A stretch of DNA of 64,000 nucleotides from Tautonia plasticadhaerens (GCF_007752535.1 NZ_CP036426.1:7254001-7318000); one strand, 5' to 3'; shown: positions 9,401 to 18,255, counted from the stretch's first letter. Translations and numbers: made by a program. The notes: generated by a model not told the origin, from the letters alone.

Positions 9401-10066
9401 GCCAGGGAGGCCGCGCAGGACCTGCTCGTCGGCCGACGGCCCTACGCCTCCGCCCTGCTCGACGCGATCGCCTCCGGCGGCGTCGACCGCTCGATCGTCC
9501 CCCAGTCGACCGCCCGCAAGCTCCTCCTGCTCGGCGACGACGCGCTCTCGGCGTCGGCCCGGGAGATCTGGGGGGACCTCGGCGGCGAGTCGACCGAGCG
9601 GCTCCGCCAGGCGGTGCAGACCCTGGAGGGGATGATCGCCGCCGGCTCCGGCAATCCCTACACCGGCAAGGAACTCTATCTGCAGACCTGCGGCAAGTGC
9701 CACGCCCTATTCGACGAGGGCGGGGACGTCGGCCCGAGCCTCACGAGCTATCAGCGAGACGACCTCCGGGCGATGCTCACCGCCGTCGTCGACCCCGGCG
9801 CCGAGGTCCGGGAGGGTTACGAGACCTACCTCGCCCTCATGCTCGACGGCCGGGTCGTCACCGGGTTCCTCGTCGACCAGGATGACCGGGTGGTCGTCCT
9901 CCGGGGGGCCGACGGCCGCAACGAGGTGCTCCCCCGGCCCGAGATCGAGGAACTGGCCGGCGTCCCCCAGTCGGTCATGCCCTCCGGCCTGCTCGACCCG
10001 ATGTCCGACCAGCAGGTGCGCGACCTGTTCGCCTATCTGCGGAGCACCCAGCCCCTGAGCAATTGA
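6491..10066 (+). CDS. Large planctomycete-type membrane-bound dehydrogenase / c-type cytochrome (beta-propeller, HEAT repeats, CxxCH)
   Basis: 1191 residues with a signal peptide (VAGLGVVLSASIGVAWA). Order of parts: a galactose-binding-like jelly roll (about 50-165; YRSAVVVPGDWEGRALELFV), a six-bladed PQQ/NHL-like beta-propeller (about 235-600, with DRDGDG and WGPDGWLYAAQG motifs), leucine-rich HEAT repeats (about 630-1030), and a C-terminal cytochrome domain with C1067-GKC1070-H1071 and the distal PSVMPSGL region. This architecture is the PVC-type haem-binding family abundant in planctomycetes. It is thought to be periplasmic and to oxidise sugars or similar compounds; the substrate is unknown. 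A paralogue without the jelly roll follows at once. Confidence 0.9.
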   Translation: MGSRLGRIGGVAGLGVVLSASIGVAWATQEEAPPPGGVSRLVPIPDTWKEPPRVRPAEGSGSGRDGFAWYRSAVVVPGDWEGRALELFVEPVDDARAAFVNGVQVGSAGTFPPQYRSGLGEPGRHPVPEGLIRPGEPNVVAVRVYYNDGRSNFAVAAPALYDPEGGEAIKLEGPWEYLPGDDPGWAEGPVSPPEATFGRVDRFDDLDAYLRLRRGDTAPLSPEAALDAFAVADGLAVDLALADPAISQPLQVSFDERGRMWVVEYRQYPEPAGLTMVSRDKFLRTVYDRTPEPPPHGTPGIDRVSIHEDRDGDGSFEFHTTFLDDLNLATSIARGRGGVWILNPPYLLFYPDRDGDDVPDGEPEVHLEGFGLEDSHSLANSLTWGPDGWLYAAQGSTVTGRIRRPGEPDEAIVHSMGQLIWRYHPESRRYEIFAEGGGNTFGVEVDALGRVYSGHNGGDTRGFHYVQGGYYQKGFTKHGALSNPYAFGYFPPMGHHTVPRFSHTFVMEEGGAFPEQFRGKLFGVEPLQGQVVLSEVMPEGSTFETADLDRPLATEDPWFRPVAIALGPDGALYVADFYEQRIDHSSHYAGRVDKANGRIYRLRAADAEPGRYPGGVGPQPPFDLSAMTGSELIALLDHPNRWTRHTSLRVLGDRKDASLIPGLRDSLLTLEASDHALDRLWALNLCGGLDEQTALALLDHPDPHVRLWAVRLTCDDSEAGDALADALADLAAREPYVAVRSQLACSARRLPADQALPIVRGLLSRDEDAADPHLPLLLWWAIEDKVGEDPDRVLGLFDEAGPWDEPIVSQAILGRLMQRFARAGTRADLLSCATLLERAPSPEDAETLMSGFEAAFEGRPLSALPDRLVQAIAGSGGGSLPLRVRQGGDEAVAEALAIIADPSADADDRLELIRTIGEIRDERGVPALISVASSDGPESIRAAALAALRPFDDPRIARVALDLHDELPPEAREAAQDLLVGRRPYASALLDAIASGGVDRSIVPQSTARKLLLLGDDALSASAREIWGDLGGESTERLRQAVQTLEGMIAAGSGNPYTGKELYLQTCGKCHALFDEGGDVGPSLTSYQRDDLRAMLTAVVDPGAEVREGYETYLALMLDGRVVTGFLVDQDDRVVVLRGADGRNEVLPRPEIEELAGVPQSVMPSGLLDPMSDQQVRDLFAYLRSTQPLSN

Positions 10067-10101
10067 CCCGCCCGACGCGCCCGCCCGACGAGGATTTCGC
10101 C

Positions 10102-13100
10102 TTGAATCGAGCCCCGATCCTCGCCCCGCTCGCGCTGCTGATCGCGAGCCCACTCCCCGGCCAGGCCGACGACGCCCCCCTCCCCCGCTTCGAGGCCCTG
10201 GAGCCGGCCGAGGCCCTCAACTCGTTCCGGGTCCAGGGCGGCTTCCGCATGGAGCTGCTCGCCGCCGAGCCGATGGTCCTCGACCCCGTCGCCGGCGCCT
10301 TCGACGCCGACGGCCGCCTCTACGTCGCCGAGATGGCCGACTACCCCCACGTCGATCGGGCCAACGACCGGCCGTTCGAGGAGAACGCCGGCGACCCTCC
10401 CATCGGCCGCGTCCGCCTGCTCATCGACCGGGACGGCGACGGCGTCTTCGACGAGTCCCACCTGTTCGCCGAGGGACTCTCCTGGCCGACCGGCGTCGCA
10501 CCGTGGCGGGGGGGCGTCTTCGTCGCCGCCACGCCCGACGTCTGGTACCTCGAGGACACCGACGGCGACCACGAGGCCGACGTCCGGGAACGCATCTACA
10601 CCGGATTCCGCAAGTACAACATCCAGGCGGTGATGAACAACCTGGCCTGGGGCCTCGACCACCGGATCTACGGGGCCGGCTCCAGCAACGGCGGCCAGAT
10701 CCGCCGCGTCGACCTCGACGACGCCGAGCCCGTCCCCCTGCTCCGCTCCGACTTCCGCTTCGACCCCCGCACCCTCGACTTCGAGCCCATCAGCGGAGGC
10801 GCCCGCTTCGGCAACACCTTCGACGACCGGGGCGACCGCTTCCTCTGCAACATCCGCAACCCCGCCCAGCACGTCGTCCTCCCCGACCGGGACCTCTCCA
10901 CCAACCCCTGGCTCCCCATCCCGACCGCCCTGCACGACGTGGCCGCCGCCGGCGACACGATCGTCATGCACCGCATCAGCCCGCCCGAGCCCTGGCGGGA
11001 GCTCCGGGCCCGGCGCTGGGTCGACATCGGCAAGCCCCTGCCCCAGAGCGAGCTGGTCGGCGCCGGCTACCTCACCTCCTCCAGCGGCATCACCTCCTCC
11101 CGTGGGGACGCCTACCCGGAGCCCTTCCGGGGCAACCTCTTCCTCGGCGAGGTCGCCAACAACCTGATCCACCGCATGAGCGTCCGCCCCGACGGCGTGA
11201 CGTTCAGCGCCGAGCGTGCCGACGAGGGGGGCATCGAGTTCGTCGCCTCGACCGACACCTGGTTCCGCCCCGTCAACTTCGTCAACGCCCCCGACGGCAC
11301 CCTGCTCGTGCTCGACATGTACCGCGAAACGATCGAGCACCCCTGGTCCATCCCCGACGACATCCGGGACCGCCTCGACCTCCGCTCCGGGGACGACCGG
11401 GGCCGCATCTACCGCCTCTCCCCCCCGGGATTCGAGCCCGGGCCCGCCCCCAGGCTGGGCGAGTCGACCTCCGCCGAACTCGTCGCCCTGCTCGATCACC
11501 CCAACGCCTGGCACCGCGACACGGCCCATCGCCTGATCTTCGAGCGGCAGGATCCCGACGCCGTCGCCCCCCTGCGTCGCCTGCTCCTGGAGGGGGAATC
11601 GACGCTCGGGAGGATGCACGCCGCCCATGCGCTGGAGGGCCTCGGGGCCCTCGACGCCCCCCTGCTGCTCAACGCACTGGCGGTCGACCATCCCGGATCG
11701 GCCCCGGTCCTCGAACACCTCGTCCGGCTCTCGGCCCCCCGGCTGGGTGGCCATCCCGACCTGAACGATGCCGTGCTCGGGCTGGCCGACCACCCCGAGA
11801 TCCGGGTCCGGTTCCAGGTCGCGCTCGCCCTGGCCCGCGTCGACGAGCCGTCCGCCCCGGAGGCACTCACCCGGATCGCCCTCCGGGATCGGGACGACCC
11901 CTGGATTCGATCGGCCGTGCTCGGCGCCGCCGGCCGGGCCCCGATCGGCGTCTTCCTCCGATTGCTGGGCGAATCCGGGCCGGGCGAATGGTCCTCGATC
12001 CTCGACCTCCTGGGGCCGCTCGCCTTCGCCATCGGCGCGGGCGGGAGCGACGAGGAGGCCGCCGACGCCCTCGACGGCCTGGCCCAGGGCCCGGCCGACT
12101 CGGTCGATTCCCCCGAGGCCGGCGTCGCCATGCGCCTCGGCGACGGCCTGATTCGCCGGGGGACCGGCCTGTTCGGGGTCGCGGTGTCGGCGGATGCGGC
12201 GCGATTCCTCGACCGCATCCTCGCCGACGCCCGGCTCGCGGTCGATCGCGACGACGCGCCCGCCGCCCTCCGGGCCCGGGCCGCCTCCCTGTTCGCGCAC
12301 CGGCCCTATCCCGAGGCCGAGGAGGCGCTCGTTCCCCTGCTCAACCCCGGCCAGCCCTCCGAGGTCCGTCTCCCCGCCGTGGAGACGCTCGCCCGGTTCG
12401 GCGACGAGCCCGGGGTGGCCGGACTGCTGCTGTCGGGATGGGCCTCGCAGACCCCCGCGGTGCGGGATGCGATCCTCTCGGCCCTGGTCGCCCGCCCCTC
12501 CTGGGCCGGGGCCCTGCTCGACGCGATCGAGGCCGGCGACCTCTCCCCCGGCCAGGTCCCGACGGCCAGGCGATCGGCCCTCCTGCGGAGCCGGGACGAC
12601 TCCGTCCGGGACCGGGCCGCCCTCGTGTTCGAGCAGCGGAGCGGCGGGCCGCCCCCCGACCTGATGGCCCGGTACCTCGACGCCCTCAAGTCTCCCGGCG
12701 ATCCGGACCGGGGCCGGGTCGTGTTCGACCGGGCCTGTGCCACCTGCCACACGATCGGCGATCGGGGCCACGCCGTCGGCCCGAATCTCGCCTCGGTTTC
12801 CCGTCGGACGCCCGACGAGTTGCTCACCCACATCCTCGACCCCAACCGGGAGGTCTCCCCCGACGCGATCGAGTACGTCGTCGCCCTCGAGGACGGCCGG
12901 GTCTCCTCCGGCGTGATCGAGTCGGAGTCGTCGGCCTCGCTCACCCTCCTCCGGGCCGAGGGGGAGCGGGAGACGATCCTGCGTCGGGACGTGGAGGAAC
13001 TCGGCTCGACCGGCCGGTCGCTCATGCCCGAGGGGCTCGAACAGGACATCACGCCCGCCGAGATGGCCGACCTGATCGCCTTCCTGCTCCGCCTCCAGAC

Positions 13101-13107
13101 GCTCTGA
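10102..13107 (+). CDS. Second planctomycete-type membrane-bound dehydrogenase / c-type cytochrome
   Basis: About 1001 residues. It has the same plan as the preceding gene but lacks the N-terminal jelly roll: signal peptide (APILAPLALLIASPLPGQA), beta-propeller (about 30-440, with DRDGDG and a WGLDHRIYGAGSSNGG blade), HEAT repeats (about 450-850) and a haem site C879-ATC882-H883 followed by PNLASVSRR and LMPEG. I prefer the TTG at 10102, which has GAGGA eight bases upstream and starts the signal peptide directly. A TTG at 10063 would overlap the previous stop and add 13 residues. The 35-base gap to the upstream stop suggests co-transcription. Substrate and electron acceptor are unknown. Confidence 0.88.
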   Translation: MNRAPILAPLALLIASPLPGQADDAPLPRFEALEPAEALNSFRVQGGFRMELLAAEPMVLDPVAGAFDADGRLYVAEMADYPHVDRANDRPFEENAGDPPIGRVRLLIDRDGDGVFDESHLFAEGLSWPTGVAPWRGGVFVAATPDVWYLEDTDGDHEADVRERIYTGFRKYNIQAVMNNLAWGLDHRIYGAGSSNGGQIRRVDLDDAEPVPLLRSDFRFDPRTLDFEPISGGARFGNTFDDRGDRFLCNIRNPAQHVVLPDRDLSTNPWLPIPTALHDVAAAGDTIVMHRISPPEPWRELRARRWVDIGKPLPQSELVGAGYLTSSSGITSSRGDAYPEPFRGNLFLGEVANNLIHRMSVRPDGVTFSAERADEGGIEFVASTDTWFRPVNFVNAPDGTLLVLDMYRETIEHPWSIPDDIRDRLDLRSGDDRGRIYRLSPPGFEPGPAPRLGESTSAELVALLDHPNAWHRDTAHRLIFERQDPDAVAPLRRLLLEGESTLGRMHAAHALEGLGALDAPLLLNALAVDHPGSAPVLEHLVRLSAPRLGGHPDLNDAVLGLADHPEIRVRFQVALALARVDEPSAPEALTRIALRDRDDPWIRSAVLGAAGRAPIGVFLRLLGESGPGEWSSILDLLGPLAFAIGAGGSDEEAADALDGLAQGPADSVDSPEAGVAMRLGDGLIRRGTGLFGVAVSADAARFLDRILADARLAVDRDDAPAALRARAASLFAHRPYPEAEEALVPLLNPGQPSEVRLPAVETLARFGDEPGVAGLLLSGWASQTPAVRDAILSALVARPSWAGALLDAIEAGDLSPGQVPTARRSALLRSRDDSVRDRAALVFEQRSGGPPPDLMARYLDALKSPGDPDRGRVVFDRACATCHTIGDRGHAVGPNLASVSRRTPDELLTHILDPNREVSPDAIEYVVALEDGRVSSGVIESESSASLTLLRAEGERETILRRDVEELGSTGRSLMPEGLEQDITPAEMADLIAFLLRLQTL

Positions 13108-13131
13108 CCCCCGTGGCACCTCCCATGCCGG

Positions 13132-13508
13132 ATGGAGGACCCCCGCACCCGGCATCCCCGGGTCGACCTCGCCGAGGTCGACCCGGCTCCCCTCGTCGCG
13201 CTGACCGGGAGGATCGCCGGCCTTCGCTTGGTCCTGCTCAACGTCGGCGGATTCCTCGGCCCGACGGCGGGCCCGGTCCTCGGGGCGGGCAAGGCTTCGG
13301 TCGAGATCGCCACCCTTGAGGGCGTGGGGGGCTCGACCGGCTCATCGGGACCGTCGGCGCCGATCGGATCCTCTTCGGCACCCACGCGCCGCTGTTCGTC
13401 CCCGAGTCCGCCGCGCGGAAGCTCCGAGAGTCTTCCCTCTCGGCGGACGCCAGGGAGGCCGTCATCCGGGACAGCGCCTTCCGCCTGCTCGGGGCCGATC
13501 GGCCGTGA
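13132..13508 (+). pseudogene. Amidohydrolase remnant, truncated and frameshifted
   Basis: Two adjoining frames read as the C-terminal 125 residues of a metal-dependent amidohydrolase (TIM-barrel, COG2159-like). Frame one from 13132 gives EDPRTRHPRVDLAEVDPAPL ... LRLVLLN ... VEIATLEGVGG. The second frame, from 13332, gives LDRLIGTVGADRILFGTHAP ... LRESSLSADAREAVI and stops at 13508. The switch falls on a run of six G (13326-13331); one more G would join the two parts. The N-terminal two thirds, including the metal-binding HxH region, are missing because the previous gene ends only 24 bases upstream. It is therefore a decayed fragment; the frameshift alone could be a sequencing error but the truncation is not. 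Confidence 0.72.
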
Positions 13509-13568
13509 TCACGACGTCGATCGCCCCGCAGTTAATGACGGGCGGTGCCGACCCGACCGGGATGGGGA

Positions 13569-14969
13569 TCAGTCCGCCTCCCGGACGATCTCGAAGGGCA
13601 GCTCGCCGACCGCCCCGGCGCCCGAATTCAGGTCCTCCTGGGAGACCCGGAAGCGGTAACGACCCGGGGGGAGGGACGCGGGCAGCGTGAGGCCGTAGCC
13701 GACGAAGAAGTCGAGGCGGGCCCGGGCGCAGCAATCCTCCAGGGGGCGGACCTCCCGCCAGAGGGCCTGGCCGCCCGCCTCCGGGACGATCTCCAGGGCC
13801 GTCCAGAGCCGGGCCGCCTGCGCGTCCCCCTCGGCCTCGTATCGGACCCCCTCCAGTTCGCAATAGACGATCAGGTCCTGGCCCGCCCGGCAGGCCCCGG
13901 CGACGATCGGATCGACGCGGCCGAACCCGAAGACTTCCCGGCAGAAGGCCACCCTGGCGACCCGCAGCGTCGGCTGCGGGTCGAGGCCCGGGGGCCCGGC
14001 GTCGGGAGCATCGGGGGTCGGCGTCGGGATCGGCTGCGCCTCGATCGAGCCCCCGGCCGGGGCTTCGGCCAGGTCCGGTTCCGGATCGGCGAGCATCACC
14101 ATCACGGTCTGCCAGAGGGTGGCATCGTCGACCTCCCCCTCGGCCTCGGCGACCCAGTCGAGCACCCGTTTCCGGGCCGCCCAGACCTCGGCCGACCCGT
14201 CGCCCTGGGCCTCGGCCTCCTCGGCAAGGTCGAGCAGGTCCTCCAGGCCGGCCCTCCAGTCGTCGTCCGGCGGGATCGCCCGCGCGTCGTCGTCAGGGCT
14301 CGACGAGGGCGACTCCCCCGACGCCGACGCGGCGGTATCCGCCGGGTCGGCGTCGGTCTCGGTCTGGATCGGCTCCAGGGGGGGCAGCTCGATCGGCTCG
14401 GAGGCGGTTGGCCCCGTCCCGGGCTCGAACGGCTCCGACTCGATCGCTTCGGGCGGGATCGGCGGGATGTCGACCGGGGACGCCTCGGGGCCTTGCATCG
14501 GCCCCCCGTGCTCCGGCGTCTCCGGGGCGAACGGGACCGGGGAGTCGGCCGGGGTCACCCCGCCCTCGACCGGGGCGATCGGTCCCGCCGCCGGATGGCC
14601 GACGCCGGGCTCGAAGACGACGCTCCGGACGGCATTCGCCCGGACGAGCGCGGCGTCGAGCATGGGGGTGGGGGCCGGGGGCGCCAGCGCCTCCTCGGGA
14701 GAGACCGGCTCCAGCACGGGGAGCGGGGGCAGATCCCGGCGATCGGCCAGGCGATCGGCATCGGTTCGGTCGTCCGGCCGGGACGCGTCGTCCGGCCCGG
14801 CGTCGTCCGGCCCGCGATCGCCGCGCAGATAGGTCGCATTGGCCCGGACCGGCACCGGGTAGAGCGACGGGTCGAGCCGGCGACGGACCGGGATCCAGTC
14901 GCAGCCGGCCGCCAGGGCCAGCAGCATCGCCAGGGCCTTGGCTCTCCAGATCGGGGCCACCATGCGCAT
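13569..14969 (-). CDS. Predicted lipoprotein with acidic, proline-rich middle, function unknown
   Basis: 466 residues. The N-terminus has a lipoprotein signal ending in LALAAGC. A long low-complexity stretch rich in proline, aspartate, glutamate and alanine follows (about residues 45-240). Then comes a helical acidic segment (LEDLLDLAEEAEAQGDG) and a more ordered C-terminal domain of about 130 residues with regular beta-like text (DLIVYCELEGVRYEAEGD, PPGRYRFRVSQEDL). The C-terminal domain may bind ligand or partner outside the membrane, but I do not recognise a family. AAGGA precedes the ATG at 14969. It lies downstream of pxpC, about 100 bases away, on the same strand. Confidence 0.72.
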   Translation of the reverse strand: MRMVAPIWRAKALAMLLALAAGCDWIPVRRRLDPSLYPVPVRANATYLRGDRGPDDAGPDDASRPDDRTDADRLADRRDLPPLPVLEPVSPEEALAPPAPTPMLDAALVRANAVRSVVFEPGVGHPAAGPIAPVEGGVTPADSPVPFAPETPEHGGPMQGPEASPVDIPPIPPEAIESEPFEPGTGPTASEPIELPPLEPIQTETDADPADTAASASGESPSSSPDDDARAIPPDDDWRAGLEDLLDLAEEAEAQGDGSAEVWAARKRVLDWVAEAEGEVDDATLWQTVMVMLADPEPDLAEAPAGGSIEAQPIPTPTPDAPDAGPPGLDPQPTLRVARVAFCREVFGFGRVDPIVAGACRAGQDLIVYCELEGVRYEAEGDAQAARLWTALEIVPEAGGQALWREVRPLEDCCARARLDFFVGYGLTLPASLPPGRYRFRVSQEDLNSGAGAVGELPFEIVREAD

Positions 14970-15071
14970 CGTGGCGTCCTTGCCGGGACTCGGGACGTCC
15001 AGGGGACGAGGGGTCGGGCCCCTCAGGACCGAGGGGCCGCGATCCTCCGCGTCGGAGATCGGATCGGGGCG

Positions 15072-16106
15072 TCAGCTTACCGATCCCCCCCGCCCCGGCA
15101 AGGCCGAATTCCCGCTGCCGGGCCCCGGCAGCCCTCCCGGGACGTCCCTCGACAGGCTCGCGACCCGGAGCCGGCTCCGACTCCTCCGAAGCCGATCGGC
15201 CCGATCCAGCCGCCTCGCGTGCTCCAGGGAGATCGGCCGGAACCGGATCGGCCTGCCCGGCCTCGCCTGGGCCAGCCGGCGGAGGTCGACCGAGACGACG
15301 TGGGCCACATACGGGTATCCCCCCATCGTGCCGCAGGCCACGCCGAGGACGATCGGCCTGCCGCCTGACACCTGCACCGCCCCGGGGGAGACGGGGACCG
15401 ACAACCGATCGGCAAGGGCCGACACGCCCACCTCCGGACCGTCCAGTCGGAGCCCCATCCGGTCGCTCTCCGGCAGGACCTCGAAAGCGTGACGGTGCCA
15501 TCGGCGGTCGTCCAGCAGCCCGGCATCGGGCCCGTCGACGACCCGGATCGGCGCCTCGTCGTCGACCGGGTCGATCACGTCCGGCCCGGGCCACCGCACC
15601 GGAGACCATCCCGGGACGGCGGGCAAGACGTCCCCCGGGCGGATCGGACGCTCCTCGGATCGGCTCCCGAGCACGACCGGCGACCGCCAACCTCCCCGGA
15701 CCGCCAGGTAGGTCCGGACCCCCGAGGCCGCCCCGCCGAGTTCCAGCACGTCCCCGGCCCGCATCCCGAAGGCGATCGGGGGCGAGAACCGGCGGGGGGA
15801 ACCATCGGTCCCCCTCCGGGTCGCCGGCATCGGCGCCCCGGCCAGGGCCACCGCCAGGGGGACCTCGGCCCGGAAGGAACCGCCGAAGAGGGTCAGTTCG
15901 AGGCTCGCCGCCTCGGGACCGTTGCCGACCATCGCGTTCGCCAGCGCGTGGCTCGGCAGGTCGAAGGCCCCTCCCTCGGGCACCCCTCGGTGTCGGTGCC
16001 CGGGGCGTCCGAGGTCCTGGACCCTCCCCCCCACGCCGGCCCGGAGGACGGTCAACGCCCCGATGGCCTCCCCGTCATCGACGGCGACATCGACCGCCGA
16101 CCTCAC
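15072..16106 (-). CDS. pxpC: 5-oxoprolinase subunit PxpC (biotin-dependent carboxyltransferase family)
   Basis: 344 residues, the usual size. The start of the conserved domain is clear: LTVLRAGVGGRVQDLGRPG followed by GVPEGGAFD and ANAMVGNG. The C-terminal region contains SVDLRRLAQARPGRPIRF. PxpA, PxpB and PxpC together are known to form the ATP-dependent prokaryotic 5-oxoprolinase that opens 5-oxoproline to glutamate. The gene starts with GTG at 16106, whose GTGA overlaps the stop of pxpA, a typical translationally coupled junction. Its partner pxpB is not adjacent but lies upstream beyond a rhomboid gene. Confidence 0.92.
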   Translation of the reverse strand: MRSAVDVAVDDGEAIGALTVLRAGVGGRVQDLGRPGHRHRGVPEGGAFDLPSHALANAMVGNGPEAASLELTLFGGSFRAEVPLAVALAGAPMPATRRGTDGSPRRFSPPIAFGMRAGDVLELGGAASGVRTYLAVRGGWRSPVVLGSRSEERPIRPGDVLPAVPGWSPVRWPGPDVIDPVDDEAPIRVVDGPDAGLLDDRRWHRHAFEVLPESDRMGLRLDGPEVGVSALADRLSVPVSPGAVQVSGGRPIVLGVACGTMGGYPYVAHVVSVDLRRLAQARPGRPIRFRPISLEHARRLDRADRLRRSRSRLRVASLSRDVPGGLPGPGSGNSALPGRGGSVS

Positions 16107-16831
16107 TCCTCGAAGCTCCGCACCACCACCCCCGCCCCGGACAGGGCCGAGCGGATCCGGTCGGCCAGGGCCACCGCCCTGGGGTCATCCCCGTGCAGGC
16201 AGATCGTCTCGACCCGGCCCCGATCGACCAGGGCCAGGACCTGTGCCACCACCTCCGCCGGATCCTCGATCACCGCCCCGGGCTCCGATCGGGGCACGAG
16301 CGAGCCGTCGTCCCGGGTCCGACGGTCCGCGAACCCTTCGGGCACGAACCGGAGCCCCGAGGCGCGGGCTTTCTCCTCCAGCACGCCGCCGGGCAGCCCG
16401 AGGATCGGCAGGTTTCGGCCGATCAGCGCCGCGATCACCCCGTCGGCGATGGTCGGATCCCGCTGGGCCTGGTTGTAGAGCGCCCCGTGCGGCTTGACGA
16501 ACCGGACCACCGCCCCGGCCTCCGCCGCCCAGGCCTCGAAGCGGTCGAGCTGCTCCCGGACGACCTCCCGCACCTCCTCCCGGGTCGCCGCCCGCTCCCG
16601 ACGCCCGAATCCCTCCCGATCCGGGAATCCCGGGTGGGCCCCGATCGCCACCCCCCTGCCCCGGGCCGCCTCGATGGTCCGGAGGCTGACCTCGCGCCCT
16701 CCCGCGTGGGCCCCGCAGCAGATCACCGCCGAGCTGACCCGATCGAGCAGCGCCTCGTCGTCGGGGAAGCCTTCGCCCAGGTCGGCGTTCAGGTCGATCG
16801 CGAGGGCTCGGTGCGAGGAAGGGACGATCAC
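16103..16831 (-). CDS. pxpA: 5-oxoprolinase subunit PxpA (LamB/YcsF family)
   Basis: 242 residues. The family signature is near the N-terminus (IDLNADLGEGF), followed by SSAVICCGAHAGG, IGAHPGFPDREGFGRR and VKPHGALYNQ, and ends with ETICLHGDDPRAVALADRIR. By family knowledge this subunit works with PxpB and PxpC to cleave 5-oxoproline, a waste product of glutamine and glutamate cyclisation. The start is GTG at 16831 with GGAG about nine bases before it; there is no suitable ATG. The end overlaps pxpC by four bases. The gap to the upstream rhomboid gene is about 80 bases. Confidence 0.93.
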   Translation of the reverse strand: MIVPSSHRALAIDLNADLGEGFPDDEALLDRVSSAVICCGAHAGGREVSLRTIEAARGRGVAIGAHPGFPDREGFGRRERAATREEVREVVREQLDRFEAWAAEAGAVVRFVKPHGALYNQAQRDPTIADGVIAALIGRNLPILGLPGGVLEEKARASGLRFVPEGFADRRTRDDGSLVPRSEPGAVIEDPAEVVAQVLALVDRGRVETICLHGDDPRAVALADRIRSALSGAGVVVRSFEE

Positions 16832-16912
16832 GATGGCGGCTCCGATCTCTCGAATGCCGATGGGTAGACCACGGATAACCCGGGGGCGGGATCGGGGCCG
16901 ATCCCTCGCCCC

Positions 16913-18178
16913 TCAATCATCCCCCTCGACTTCCAGGACTCCTTCGGCCTTCAACTCCTCGGCGCGTCGGAGCAGTCGCGACCGGAGGGCCTCCAGGTTC
17001 TCGGGAAGGGCTCCGGCGGGGATCGGCTCCAGGATCCTCGACGCGGCGAGGGGACGTTCCTGGCGATCGATCAGGAACTGGGCCAGCCGGAGCCGGACGC
17101 GATGGGCCCGGGAGGGATGACGGGCGATGAACTCGCGCATCGGGCCGACGGCCTCGGCCTCGAGCCCCTGCTCCAGCAGGACCCGGATCAGCCGGAGGTG
17201 CTCCGCCTCCTCCAGCCGGTAGCCCGGCAGGAGGTCGACCGCCTTCAGGTGGGCCTGCAGGGCGGCCGTCGCCATCTGCTGGTCGAGCATGTGAGCCACC
17301 CGGCGCCGGGCGTCGGCGATCCGCGCCTCCGACGGGAGCCCCGACCCGCCCCCTCCTCGCCCGACCGGGACCGGCGTCGAGCCCTCGGGCTCGGTCCCGG
17401 CCCGCTCGATCCGTCCCGTCGGGGCCGGATCTCGTCGCTTCCCCGCCTTCGGGGTCCAGTCTCGTCGAGTCGAACCGGTCCCCGACTTCCGGGCCAGCCG
17501 CCGCTTGCGACGGAGCGAGAACAGGTCCCAGTCCTCGCAGTCGACGAGGTTCGACCGCACCAGGACCGTCCCCAGCAGCAGGCCCCAGATCGCCCCCGTC
17601 GCATGACCGAGGGCCGAGGAGAGCGTCAGCCCGGTGAAGAAGAGCGAGGCGAACTCCCAGCCGATGTAGAAGATCGCGAAGAGGTAGATGGCCACCTCCT
17701 TCACGCCCGTGAGGATCCGGAAGCCGACGAAGAGCAGGTAGAAGACCGACAGCTCGTTCCTCGGCGCCCAGATCAGGACCATCCCCATCAGCCCGTAGAT
17801 CACCCCCGAGGCCCCCAGGGCGTAATCCGGGTCGGCCCCCAGCAGGGTCGCCTGGATCGCGGCCCCGGCGAGCACCTCCAGGCCGAGGTAGATCCCCAGG
17901 AAGGCGAGCAGCCCCACCTTCCCCTCGACGATCAGCCCGAAGGACCAGAGGAAGATCATGTTCCCGGCCAGGTGGAAGACGTCGGCGTGCAGGAAGCCGT
18001 GCGAGATCCACTGGAGCGGCCGGACCCCCTGGCCGACGGCGAGCTGGTAGCGCTCCCAGTCCTCCTGCCCGAAGTACTCCAGCGAGGCGAAGAAGGCGGC
18101 CACGTTCAGCACGATCAGGCCGATCGTGCCGATCGGTCGGTGGTAGATCGGGGCGTCGGTCCCGAGCGGGAAGATCAT
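16913..18178 (-). CDS. Rhomboid-family intramembrane serine protease with soluble C-terminal extension
   Basis: 421 residues. The first 215 form the rhomboid core with about six membrane segments. Visible signatures are HLAGN (H69, N73), the catalytic serine in GASG (S124) and the catalytic histidine in SALGHATG (H192). After the membrane domain comes a basic linker (RRKRRLARK), a disordered arginine- and proline-rich segment, and about 130 helical residues (RRVAHMLDQQMATAALQAHL onward) resembling TPR-like repeats. Rhomboids cut transmembrane helices of substrate proteins; the substrate is unknown. It lies between pxpB and pxpA on the same strand with gaps of about 80 bases, an unusual insertion in a pxp cluster. 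Confidence 0.9.
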   Translation of the reverse strand: MIFPLGTDAPIYHRPIGTIGLIVLNVAAFFASLEYFGQEDWERYQLAVGQGVRPLQWISHGFLHADVFHLAGNMIFLWSFGLIVEGKVGLLAFLGIYLGLEVLAGAAIQATLLGADPDYALGASGVIYGLMGMVLIWAPRNELSVFYLLFVGFRILTGVKEVAIYLFAIFYIGWEFASLFFTGLTLSSALGHATGAIWGLLLGTVLVRSNLVDCEDWDLFSLRRKRRLARKSGTGSTRRDWTPKAGKRRDPAPTGRIERAGTEPEGSTPVPVGRGGGGSGLPSEARIADARRRVAHMLDQQMATAALQAHLKAVDLLPGYRLEEAEHLRLIRVLLEQGLEAEAVGPMREFIARHPSRAHRVRLRLAQFLIDRQERPLAASRILEPIPAGALPENLEALRSRLLRRAEELKAEGVLEVEGDD

Positions 18179-18255
18179 CTGACAGCGGCCTCCGGCTCCG
18201 AGCCGCCCCGGGCCCGCCCGGGTCGCGACCCAGGCATCGTATCATGTCGAGGCGA

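Noticed and set aside
13326-13331. Treating the amidohydrolase fragment as an intact gene with a sequencing error
   Set aside because: Adding one G would repair the frame, but the N-terminal two thirds with the metal site are still missing, so the gene would remain a fragment.
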